DNA from: Kalaharituber pfeilii | Lineage: Eukaryota; Ascomycota; Pezizomycetes; Pezizales; Pezizaceae | Direction of reading: 5' to 3' | Assembly: GCA_015179045.1 (NCBI GenBank) | Contig: WHUZ01000026.1 | Location: forward strand, 620,001 to 684,000 | DNA: 64,000 bases | Shown: in pieces, positions 19,451 through 29,737 of the stretch | How the letters are laid out: every line of letters starts with the position of its first letter | Position numbering within the stretch: the stretch's first letter is position 1 | Translations under genes and position numbers: made by a program | Notes under the pieces: model-generated | Database searches by the model: none | Told to the model about the DNA's origin: nothing | Seen by the model: the letters and a program-made list of their open reading frames with translations, nothing else

Positions 19451-22400
19451 AAAGAAAAAGAAACAGAAATAAATCTGGTTTATTTGTCCAAAGCTATCGA
19501 GCATGCCAATAGTCAGGAGCGTTGCGATGAGTGCATGTATTCTACTACCAGTGGACAAACTCGAATCCATGAATCAGCTAGCTACATGCAGGCGCAGCTG
19601 AGGGGGTTAAATTACATGCAACCGGGGAGCACGTGCACCCTCGGCAGGACCATGCACTGCTGGCCAATATCTATGAAATGAAATTCTATTCAACGTTCCT
19701 CTCCGAGAGCCTGGGCATGTATAACACTACCCATTGTCAAAGTCTTGGAGCGACTTATCTCTATCCGCTCAAATTTAATGGTCTGCTACGACAGTAACAT
19801 TTGGAAAAGTACGGCATATTCCAGTACTCGAGTGCCCAATAAAAAAATCACGGATGTTGTGAAACCAGGCTACTAGTACTGTCAATTTTATATCAAACCC
19901 ACGAAGAGGATTGATGTAAGAATTAAATGTATACTGTGCTTTGACCTTAGAATATTGCTCCCATCTTGTCTGCTTACTCATCACCTCCATTTCTGAATAG
20001 AAGGTATAACTTCTAGTCTACATAACAACATGAAGCTGTATTTAAAAATTGTTTTGGAGAATATATGGAACTATTCTCCGATATGCTGGGACTTTTTTGC
20101 CTTTCATATGCATGCCATCTAATTGTTCAGAATTTATTGTGCCAAGTAACAAGGAAAAATATCGAAATATTAAGATCCGGTCGCCGGCCAGCTTTCCGAA
20201 GAGATTATCATCTCATGTCTACAATTACGGTACACCCAATCTCGATGTACACCTGCAATACCTATCTTCGCCTCTGAGCCAAGGAATCCATCCCCACTAG
20301 GAGCATTACATGCATTCGTGAGCTTACAAAGATACTTAGTAACAAGGTCCCCGTCATCTTTTCCCACTGCAAATCCGTAGGAACCAGTAAAAAAGAAAAA
20401 AGATTTTTATTAATAGCAACACAATTATTATTTACCGATAGGTAGCCCCCTACCTAATCCAGCCCCCTATTTGTCGTTTGCATGCATGTAGTCATCCCAC
20501 GCTTACCATAGAACTAAACTTTTCCTGCTAGTGCTTGTTTTCTCGCCTAACTTGTTAGTTTAGCCTAACATTATGTCTTGGTCTTAGCGTCAGTAGTGGG
20601 ATCAATGGAGCTAGCTTACATCAGAAGCTAAGAAACGTTGAATCGGGAATTTCCTTATTTAGGTAATGTATTGAACATTGATGATTTTACTCTGTTCAAT
20701 TGTGTCGCAATTTTTATAAGGGGGATTAAGACTGAATGGACAAGTTTTTCCATTCGGTGCTTCAATGGTAGGTATTCGGTTCGAAAGGTTGTAGTTTGGT
20801 AGTTGAATGCAAAATTCTACTCGGAGATGCACAAGGCAGGGAATAAATCAGGATGAGTAATGCTAAGGAATAATGAATATGTTCAATTCAATTTACTATC
20901 GCGGAGGCACGGTACAGTAACGATTCGTCATTATGTCAATGGTATTAAGAGTATGAGACTAAAGAATGGTACACTTTCAGCTTAGCTAATACCACTGCCA
21001 AGACCTCATTTGCAGCTCTATTCTGTCGCTCTTTAGTTTCGCCAAGCCTCTCCACCAAACTTGTTCTCGTGCCCAGATTCTCCACTATAACTGGAGCTGA
21101 GGCAGTGTCAAGTTACAAGACTAGGGCTGAGGGTTTTCTCTCCATCCGCGCGCTTGGAAACATTAAAGTAATGACCAGAGATCTTGGCACTCTCTCGGCT
21201 ACAGGGATGGAAAAAGATGAGCCCTCGTGAGATATGTACAAACTTTCTCACTCAGCGTTGGAGGGAAAGACTATAGTTGATACATAGTATTGGTTGCACC
21301 AATCGTTCGGGCCGAATACTAATACAACAAATCAGAGACTATCCCAAGTCAATACAGCGAGGTGAAAAGTAAGTAGTCGCCCTCTTAAGATGTCAATACT
21401 AGTACCAGCCATAAACTTTTGCACTTGTTATATGCTAACTTAAGCCTCAATGAAAAATTGGTCAAGTCTCCGAAATGAAAATTGTCACGGGATAAATGTT
21501 TCGGATTTACAACCGAATGGAACTCGCCGATTCCGGTGTGGTTATGATAGATTCCTAGAAGTACACCCAAGGGTTACAACTCGACGTCATTGCCAAAAAA
21601 TCATCTACTCAAAGCCGACAAGATTTTTCTCAGAAAAAATAAGATTATTTGATATCAATACCCAATTTTACTATTTTAACAATAAATCAAAGCGAAACAG
21701 TGGCTCTTTCTCTCCGATAAGATTGCGGTCGCTGCAGCCATGGGGCGGGAACGGTCTAGCGCAGGCGGTGTTGAAGTTTCTCTACACCGGACATGCAGTA
21801 AAGTATCGGAGTAAGCAAATAATGGTCATCACATTTGAGGTGCTTTCCAAATTCGATCAGGAAATGCCAAGCATTCTCACGGGACTATGTGGAAAGAGAT
21901 TGGTCGTGCTTCTATATTTGTGTACGTTACCTTCTTCCCCTGTCAAATTGGGATTCGGTGTTTTGGAAGCTTCCGCGCATCGCATGAAACGACAAAGTCC
22001 CTTAAATTTACTGCAGGCTGATGATGACAGTGCAGGGTTACAAGGTACTTGAGGGCGTAGCAACGTGGGGAAGTTTCCACAGTTGTTCTCGAAGGGCGGG
22101 AACGGTTGCCCAGCCCCCCATGTCCCTGTTATGCCCGGCGCATACCGCTCTACCGGCTGTACAATTTTTTTTTTCTGACGCGGTGAGCGAAAACCTGGCG
22201 CGAAGAGAGGAAGCCTTCCCGGAATTGGGAACTCGGGTAGTAGTATCTGACGCGAGCGAATCGGGGTCGAGATGGATACAAATACCCCCTCTCCATCCAC
22301 CCCACAAGCTCTCCTCTCCATTCCTCAGTCCTCACCAAACCAACCAACAAAGCACAGCAAAGTCATCGGCCCGCGGTCGACGATTATCTCCTTTGTGTTT
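19451..22400. other. No supported gene
   Basis: A 200-codon frame at 21450-22052 begins MKNWSSLRNENCHGINVSDL, but it shows no family resemblance and overlaps a long frame on the other strand. I judge it chance. The stretch otherwise holds A/T-rich intergenic sequence. Nothing repeated was noticed. Confidence 0.4.
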
Positions 22401-22835
22401 TTTTTTCTCTTTTCCTCTAATCTCCCCTTTTCTGCTTTTCGCCTCTTATTCATCGGAGTTTTTCTGAAGGGCCTTTTTTCTTTCACTAGAAAAGAAGACT
22501 GTGATAGAGAGACTTCCCGATTCGATTCGATTCGACTTTTTTGCCTTGACGGTTTTTTTTCACTTCGATTAGTTCCGGGCATTTTGGTTCCTGGGACATT
22601 TTTTTACACATCTTAGACAAGCGGTAGATAAGACTTCATTGTCCGGAGACATCGTTTGCCTGTTCCCGCATTTTTCCTTTTTTTCCTTCGCATCGATATC
22701 CGATAGCCATATACCCCTCCCCCGCCGTCAGTTTTCCTAGAAGCAAAAAACCGAAGCAAGCAGCCTAGCGCTCAAGCACGAAAAGAAAAGAATAAACACA
22801 AAAAAAAAAAAAAACAGCCAACATAAAAAGACAAA
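22400..22835 (+). promoter_or_regulatory. Promoter and leader of the Cys/Pro-rich surface protein
   Basis: The plus strand is pyrimidine-rich (CTTTTCCTCTAATCTCCCC, TTTTTCCTTTTTTTCC), typical of strongly expressed fungal genes. It ends in an A-rich leader (A16 at 22799-22814, then ACAAAATGA) just before the ATG at 22836. Confidence 0.5.
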
Positions 22836-24553
22836 ATGAACAGCAAGCTATTGTTCCTCTGGGTCACGCTCTCCCTCGGCCTGGTTTCCGCAGCACAGCA
22901 AGGAAAGAGAGATGGTGATGATGAATGGCATACCTTGGTCAGGAAGGGGGGAACTACGCGGCGCCGACGCCAACCCCGCCAACATACGAGCCCCCGCAGC
23001 CAGTAGAGTCCGCGCCGTGCGAGTACGGAAAGGACTGCAGTCCTCCTAAGAATCCTCCGGAGAATCCAGGACCACAATGCGAGTTTGGAGCGGAGCCGGA
23101 TGGAAAGACTTGTAACCCACCACCACCAGCGCCTCCTCCACCAAGCTGTCAGTACGGTGTCGAGCCTGATAAAAAGACTTGCTCCCCACCACCACCGGCA
23201 CCTCCTGCACCAAGCTGTGAACATGGTTTCGAGTCTGATGGAAAGACTTGCTCTCCCGCCCCACCACCACCTCCTCCTGAAAAGCCAAAGTGCGATTATG
23301 GAAAGGACGAGTACAATAATTGCAAGCCTCCTCCGGTTACCACCACCTCTGAGGCCCCCCCGCCAGTAACGGAGACTCCTCCTCCGGTTACCACCACCTC
23401 TGAGGTCCCCCCGCCAGTAACGGAGACTCCTCCACCACCAGCTCCTCCACAGTGCGAGCACGGCTTTGAGCCAGACGGAGTGACTTGTTCCCCACCTCCC
23501 CCAGAGCAGCCCCAGTGCGAGTACGGCAAGGACGGACAGAATAACTGCAACCCTCCTCCAACAACTACCACTTCCGAGGTCCCTCCAAAGAAGACCGAGA
23601 CCCCCCCACCAGAGAAACCCCAATGCGAGTATGGCACAGATGAGAACAATGCTTGCAAGCCACCACCAGAGAAACCCCAATGCGAGTATGGCACAGATGA
23701 GAACAATGCTTGCAAGCCACCACCAGCCGTTACCACCACCAAGGAAGTACCACCTCCACCACCAGCCGTTACCACCACCAAGGAAGTACCTCCTCCACCA
23801 CCAGCCGTTACCACCACAAAGGAAGTACCACCTCCACCAACTGAGACCTGCCCAGTCAACGACAACGGCGAATGCAAGGACTGCTCTTCCTGCGATGGTG
23901 GCTACACTCCACCCCCACCTGGCCCTGACTCCCCACCGCCATCCTACATTGACTGGCCCTGCCGCGATCCGAAGAAGTGCCCTCCTCCACCTGGCTGCTT
24001 CTGGCCCCCTTCTTGCAAAGACGCCGATTCCTGCGTCCCAGAGATCTGCACTGACCCTGAAGAATGCCCTGCCCCAGTCGGCTACCCTTGCGCAGATGGT
24101 AAGTGCAAGCCCGAGCCCTGCACCGACGCTAAGAAGTGCCCTCCACCACCCGGCACCGTCTGGCCTTGCGAGGACCCCAGCAAATGCGTCTGCCCTGGCC
24201 CATGCACCGATATTTCCAAGTGCCCTGCACCACCAGGAACGTACTGGCCCTGCTCAGACCCAAGCAAGTGCACTCCGGTCCTATGCGAAGATCCAAAGAA
24301 CTGCCCTACTGGCGGCGAAGGGAATCAGGTCAGTACCACTGCGCCACCAAGCAAGCCAAGTGGATACGAGGCCCCAAGCACCACTTTCACTACTGTGACC
24401 AAGACTCCATTCCCCGGCAATGATACAAGTGGACAAAACATTACTACGCCAAAAGGGCCAAAGCCGGATGAATATAATGGCGGTGCCCCATCCTTGGCGG
24501 TCGGGGCTGGCTTTGGGTTCGTGACATTTGCGCTCTTCTTGGTGCTAGTCTAA
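22836..24553 (+). CDS. Secreted Cys/Pro-rich repeat protein, GPI-type; 1-base frame break near the N-terminus
   Basis: The ATG at 22836 opens a clear signal peptide, MNSKLLFLWVTLSLGLVSA, then QQGKRDGDDEWHTLVRKGG. The long downstream frame (from 22925, about 540 codons) is one base off. It reads GGNYAAPTPTPPTYEPPQP, so the two would join if the G6 tract at 22946-22951 had seven G. No intron fits. The body has repeated modules C-E-Y/F/H-G...T/N-C-x-PPPP (about residues 30-300), Thr/Pro linkers (PAVTTTKEVPPPP three times), then a second Cys-module set (CTDPEECPAPVG, CTDAKKCPPPPGTVWPCEDP). The end, EYNGGAPSLAVGAGFGFVTF then ALFLVLV, is a GPI-attachment tail. It is probably a cell-wall or surface protein. 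Either the frame break is a sequencing error in a homopolymer or this allele is not secreted. Confidence 0.78.
23612..23842 (+). repeat. In-gene minisatellites: 57 bp x2 and 39 bp x3
   Basis: Units of 57 bp (23612-23668, 23669-23725) encode EKPQCEYGTDENNACKPPP. Directly after, three 39-bp units (23726, 23765, 23804) encode AVTTTKEVPPPPP. The copies are almost identical at the DNA level, so the array has expanded recently and may vary in number between strains. Confidence 0.9.
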
Positions 24554-25543
24554 GTGAAGTGTATTATGGTTTCGGTAGCGATGATATAGGGTAAGGTGTT
24601 GGTTTCAATCTGATGGATGGTAATTGGGGCTTCTTGTTCATAGTTTCTTGTTCTTCCTTTCTTTGCTCCTTTCTTACTCTGGCGTCTTGTTTTCTTATTA
24701 TCAGCTATACCATACAATCTGTCTTCTGTTTTCTTTTTTTTTTCTCTGGTTGGTCTACTGCGCTATAGATTTTCTTATGTCTTTCAATTGCTTTCGGTAT
24801 TTTTTTTGGCTTCTGACGGTATATTTACATGGGGGTTCAACTATATACATAATGATTTCATTGTAGTGTCTTTTGGCTTGATATCTCAATTTTGCGGAGG
24901 AAATATGTTGGTTAAGTGCTGGAAACTAAGTAGTGTTAATGAAAAATCTGAGGACTGTCTTATCTATCATACATACTACAGTAGCATTTGATATTGTTCT
25001 TCTTTGCCATTTTTGAGTTCGAAATCATGCGAGCTGGTTAAAATTGACTATATCCTAGCAGCGGGTAGCGAATAGTTTCCGACAGGTAATCAAATCCGTA
25101 AAATATACTTAGCGCTGAGATGAGCTTAATCACCTGCCTATCACAGATGTAGGGATATTGATGCAGGTGGTGTGTAAGCGTCACATGCCTATACATATTT
25201 CACCGGATGTTCAGGGACTTACCGGTAGATACTGTGAGTAAGCGGTTTGGCAAAGCTGGAAAAAAAAAAAGAAAAAGAAAAAAAAAAAAAGAAACCATTC
25301 GGAAATTAGATCTATGAAATTCATCCCACGGATGCAGTTGGGAGTAGAGTCGTAAGCAGACATATCGGGGACTGCATTCGGGATATAGTTTTTGTAAAAA
25401 TAAAATTGTTGTAAGATGGCAACCTTTATTCTGATTTGGTTGGTACCCGAAGGAGGTGCGATAAATATACGGTTAATTACTAATGGTCTATGGGTGTGGG
25501 GGATAGGGCTGATTAGAGTCTGAGGGGGAAATAAAGGTAAGTA
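24554..25543. other. 3' flank of the surface gene; no other gene
   Basis: T-rich sequence follows the stop (24620-24800), as expected for a fungal 3' UTR. A (A/G)-rich run lies at 25259-25292. No further coding sequence is convincing. Confidence 0.45.
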
Positions 25544-26190
25544 CAGTCCGACCTTGCTATAATGAACACGTAAAATTTGGCCTTTTGTTTCACTACAGCA
25601 AAGTTTTCAGTATAGAAAACTGGGGCAAATTACAACCTCTGTATTGACTTACTAGTAATGGAAATAGCTACATTAAGAAATCATTTGAATAGGACAGTGG
25701 TGGTAGTGATAGAAATAGAAATGTAAGGAGCAGTGGTAGTGGGAGAAGAATATAACTTAGATGTAAATCAGGAGTAGATTGAGATTCGTCATCAGGACGC
25801 TAACAGTGAAGATGTCTACTAGCAAACGGTGAGCATTCATACAAACAACATACCCGGAATGAACAGACACTTCACAACTTCGTTTAAACCAACTCTAGCA
25901 CTTAGTGACATAGTTGCTGTTTGCTGGGCTGCTTGGGAATTACTGGTGCGCAGGAGGCAAGGCGGTAGCAGGGGGGTTTCAATGGATAAGATCAACTACT
26001 TTTCATTATAGCAAGAACAATTTGTATGTAGATAAAAATAACTTCCTAGAGTATTTTTTTCATTACACTATTTGGTGCGATTTCATTAAAGCAAGGTCAA
26101 ATTGCATGGGAATGGAGATCCAAGAGCACGGTGTATTCATAATAGCAAGGTTTCCACTATAGCGGGGTTCATTATAGCAAGGTCGGACTG
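25544..26190. mobile_element. Non-autonomous pogo/Tc1-mariner-type element, 647 bp
   Basis: The left end CAGTCCGACCTTGCTATAAT and the reverse complement of the right end match for about 26 bp. TA dinucleotides flank both ends (25542-25543, 26191-26192), the target preference of Tc1/mariner and pogo elements. TAGCAAG/TATAGC words recur inside near both ends (subterminal repeats). No transposase is encoded. Confidence 0.88.
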
Positions 26191-26267
26191 TAAGTAGCTC
26201 CGGTTAGAATCATTCAGAAGCCGTCAAGAACAATGTATTGTGGAAGGAACATAAACGGGGTCTTGAA

Positions 26268-26557
26268 AGGGTTGAGGGAATGGACGTATATGATAGGGAG
26301 GGTAGATGGGCCAGAGTGTAGATGGTGTGGCATGGAAGAGGAAACATCTGAACACATCTGGTCCAGATTTGAGCTTTGGAGGAGGAGGTGGCCAGGGAGG
26401 TGACATTGGAGGGTAGCGCACTTTTTGTGATTTATTTTGACCAAAATTACCTATTTCGATCTTCTTCCGTCTTATTATTTCCTTTATGTTTAATCTCGTC
26501 ATAGCCTACGAGGCGGTATACGACTACAGTACTGATTTTTTTTCGAAAAGAAAAAAA
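26268..26557 (+). mobile_element. 5'-truncated LINE, 290 bp, with target duplication
   Basis: It encodes PECRWCGMEEETSEHIWSRF at about 26312 (the terminal CCHC-like motif), then the hairpin CTCGTCATAGCCTACGAGGC at 26496 and an A-rich tail. AAACGGGGTCTTGAA (26253-26267) recurs as AAACGGGTCTTGAA (26557-26570). The hairpin's inner stem is GCCT/AGGC instead of GCCC/GGGC, so pairing is kept. Confidence 0.85.
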
Positions 26558-27076
26558 AACGGGTCTTGAATACATGTTGGGTACCTAATTACAAATCACA
26601 TTTACGTCCTAAGGCGGAAGGTTCGCGCAACGGAGAAGCACCCTTATGTCGCACAGAGGGTGAACTTGATCATTGTAGGCATGGAGCTGTGTAAAAGTTT
26701 GGCAAGCATGTACGTATTGTTGACGTCGTATTGGTAACGTGGTGAAAGCGGAAATTGAAGTGAAGGAAGAGGTGGTTATGGAGAACAGGGGAGGGGTAGA
26801 TATTGAGTACACGCCATCAGGCTCAGGGGTAAAATACATCCATTGAAGCTAAGTGAACCTTCCCTTGCTGGCAGGGCCGTACTTATTCCACCCTAAAGCG
26901 GAGCCTTTGTCTCATTAGTACAGTAGAGTTGCCGTTAGCGCAATAGTCACGGATTCAATGAAATAGCTGAGGTAAAATAAAATTTTCGCTATTGTGACTG
27001 GGACAAGAAAGTTCTTAAAATGGCAACTTTAAGTCACAGGACAGGTTGTCAGCAAGAAAAGCTCAAATCCACTACA

Positions 27077-27109
27077 TGAAATAAAAAAAAAAAAAAAAAA
27101 AAAAAAAAA
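27077..27109 (+). mobile_element. Poly(A)-only retro-insertion with 14-bp target duplication
   Basis: TGAAAT plus about 27 A residues lies between two copies of TCAAATCCACTACA (27063-27076 and 27110-27123). No hairpin is present. This is what target-primed reverse transcription leaves when it stops within or just past the tail. Confidence 0.85.
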
Positions 27110-27486
27110 TCAAATCCACTACAGCACCAGCCGAAGAATCGGAAGTGAGTTTGACAAAAGGAAAGGGGTGAAGAGAAAGGTATTATATTGATAACGTTTA
27201 ATTGGATGACTCGAGCTCGCTGTATACTGCTGAGACGTGCTCGGCCTGATCCCTCCAAAAATACTGAGCTCCTCTCAACATCATGTGGGCGCACCAAAGA
27301 AACCCTGAACAAAAGAAGCTTTCGTTAGTTTATCTAAAGGGTTATTGGACGACTCTGCCTGATGCTAATAGTGCTGGCAACTGTAATCACATGAGGCGAA
27401 AGCTTAGGGTTCCGAGATTGAGGGCAACAATCAGGGGCACGTAATGCTTAAGTCATGAATTCGACTCTGGTTTGCGGATGAGTTGT

Positions 27487-27541
27487 TTTTTTTTTTTTTT
27501 TTTTTCATTAATCGCGTGCCGCCCTATGGGCTATGGCGATG
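27487..27541 (-). mobile_element. 55-bp LINE tail with 13-bp target duplication
   Basis: T19, then CATTAATCGCGTGCCGCCCT and ATGGGCTATGGCGATG, flanked by GCGGATGAGTTGT at 27474-27486 and 27542-27554. Confidence 0.92.
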
Positions 27542-28753
27542 GCGGATGAGTTGTGGAGCTGTCGCGTCATTATAACAAGCGAGGGAGGACTGGAGTAAAG
27601 ATATAGAACGACAACAACAGGGCTATTGTGAGGAGAATTGAGTGCAGCTTTGCGAATGCCCCGACGAGCCACCCGTTAACCGTCGAACTGCAGAACAGAG
27701 AGCTTTTTCCAAGCTACGTTGGAGGTGATACGTAGTTATGGTGGCATCCTGTAGGAGAAGGCTGATTAGGTGTTCAAAAAACTGTAAGGGGGATAATTAG
27801 GGTTCACAAAGCAGAGATGGGACCTGAACGGAGCTAGCTTCATCAGGTAGAGTTCAGGCAGACTGTCAAGTAGTCTGGTTGGCTCTCAAGTGTAGAAAGG
27901 CTATTAACATCAACTGGGCGGACGACTTGTGCGCTGAAAGTTGTGTCGTCAGGGTAACGGTAAATGTGAGGTTTCGTAGCAAAGCCTTGAGATTCTACTT
28001 GCGTTGAGACAGTGAGATGACGTATCACTTAAGCATTAATTGCAGCAAGCAATGTGTGATTGGCGTGCGTAGAGGTTACAGGGGTACATCTCAACGCTGA
28101 ATGACCTTAGGTTCCAGTTCCGTAGCCCACAAGGCCCACAATACACCATACGTACTTTTTCGTGTCTCTAATGTGTTAACGCTAATGACAATAATTTTTT
28201 GGCATCGCAGTTCAGGCTAAGTCTCGTTAAGTCAAGCTGCCGTTGTTCCTTTCCTCTTGTGGTATGCGCTTGAGGGTAAACGTGGCCCATTAGCATGCCA
28301 GTCCCTGATGTAGCGATGAACCAAAGTTATGAAACTTTGAATTTGACGGGAAACTAGACTAGACTGCCTGAGTTTGAGCCCATCGTAAGTACGCTTAAAG
28401 GAGCGTCATGAATTTCTTCACTTGTGTGTTTAAGCTAAATGTTGTCCTCAATAAAGGCAGTTAGAGCTCAGTTCAATATATCGACTTCAGTAGCATATAG
28501 CCATATCCGCCACCCGGGTCCATCATCTTACACTGCCGGTATAGCGGCTCTACAAAGTTAACAGTAAATACATGATCTATAGCCGTTTCTTTAGCACCTT
28601 ACTTTGCACCCTCTGCATGACGTGAAGCATCCTGATATCATGCTTAAATAGAGCGCCCCTAGCCATTCACAACACATTTTTTTTCACACCCTCAGCTCCG
28701 CCACTCAAGATAGTAAATTCCTCAGACACTCCTTTTTCTGCTGTTGTGAAACG

Positions 28754-29737
28754 ATGCAAAGTACGCTCCTTCTTCAGATTTTGTTTGCCTATCTGGCCGC
28801 AGCGCAGCTTCAGGACCTGAATGCGGAGGTGAGTTCCTTCTCCACGTTCCCAGGAACATTGCTTGCGACTCGGGCTAGATTGCTAGTCGGCTAGCTTTGG
28901 TGAAGTAGTGATCGACCTTTATGTCGTTACTTGTACACCGCCCCGGGAGCTATGACGCGATTAGTGATCCATCGATCAGCTGAACTTACTCTTTCTTTTT
29001 CCAACATTCAGGCCCCTGATGATGCAACTGGGCCCCCAGAAACCGTTCAAGATGGCGCTGTTATTCTTCCTACGGCAACTCTGAGCACCGGGGTTCCCGC
29101 AACCACTATCCTGCCCGGTGTACAGCCTGGTGGCCCTGGCGGCCCCGGAGGAGCCACAGGGCCTGGTAACAATCCTAACGTACCGCTCCCTCCTAGTGCC
29201 AGTGAGTCTGTGATTCCACCTGGAGGCACCTCCGGCGAGCCTGTCGGCATCCTCCCGCCTGCCCCCGAGCCTCAGCCCGGCCCAGGTCATCGCCCTCCAG
29301 GTCTGGGTCCGCAACCAGGCCCGGGTCCACAGCCAGGCCCGGGCCCACAGCCAGGCCCGGGTCCACAGCCAGGTCCGGGTCCACAACCAGGCCCAGGCCC
29401 ACAGCCTGTGCCAGGGCCTATCGTCGGCCCTGAGCTTCCACCAGGACCATCTCCAACGGGCGAAATCATTGGGCCGTACCCAGTTCCTGTTCCCGGCCCT
29501 GGCAGCACAGGAGCTCCGGGACATCCCACACCTAATGAACTCAGTAGCGCCATTATCGGAGGCGGCGGTGGCGCAGGAGGGCCTAGCAGCACTGCAATTG
29601 TGGGCGCTCCAGGGCCGATCGAGACCGGGCCCCCAGCGACTCCACCTCAGTACGTCTCTGGCGCTGGAGTGGTCAACTCCACTTTCGGCAGTGCACTCGC
29701 ACTACTCGTTTGTGGGCTCTTTGCGCTCATGAGATAA
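28754..29737 (+). CDS. Secreted Gly/Pro/Gln-repeat protein, GPI-type
   Basis: Exon 1 (28754-28828) encodes a signal peptide, MQSTLLLQILFAYLAAAQLQ, then DLNAE. A 183-nt intron (GTGAGT...ACATTCAG) leads in phase to exon 2 (29012-29737). The product is about 266 aa. The middle is low-complexity: PGVQPGGPGGPGGATGPG, then five or six GPGPQP units, then a Gly-rich stretch (IIGGGGGAGGPSS). The C-terminus VVNSTFGSALALLVCGLFAL then MR is a GPI-type tail. It has no Cys-rich domain or catalytic motif, so a structural or adhesive wall role is the best guess. A plus-strand ORF starting at 28931 exists, but that start lies inside the intron; the signal peptide makes the spliced form more likely. Confidence 0.8.
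29305..29406 (+). repeat. 18-bp in-gene minisatellite (about 5.5 units)
   Basis: Units of the form CCAGGCCCGGGTCCACAG encode PGPGPQ. Copies differ mainly at third positions, so the peptide repeat is conserved while the DNA drifts. Confidence 0.9.

Larger units (their letters stand above)
26571..28753. other. Intergenic; two tiny retro-insertions, no gene
   Basis: Apart from the poly(A) insertion at 27077-27109 and the LINE tail at 27487-27541, I see no supported feature. The last 120 bp contain CTTAAATAGAGCGCCC (28645), a TATA-like element in the right place for the gene at 28754. Confidence 0.45.

Noticed and set aside
21450..22052. 200-codon plus-strand reading frame
   Set aside because: No domain, no start context or intron support, overlaps a 154-codon frame on the other strand; composition looks like chance.
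22799..22814. A16 run that could be a retroposon tail
   Set aside because: No flanking duplication or hairpin; position fits the A-rich leader of the downstream gene.
22772..23877. Long minus-strand frames opposite the Cys/Pro-rich gene
   Set aside because: Trp/Arg- and Gly/Val-rich shadows caused by the CCN-rich repeats of the real gene.
28976..29592. Trp/Ala- and Gly/Pro-rich minus-strand frames opposite the Gly/Pro-repeat gene
   Set aside because: Shadows of the 18-bp repeat on the plus strand, which has a signal peptide, intron and GPI-type tail.
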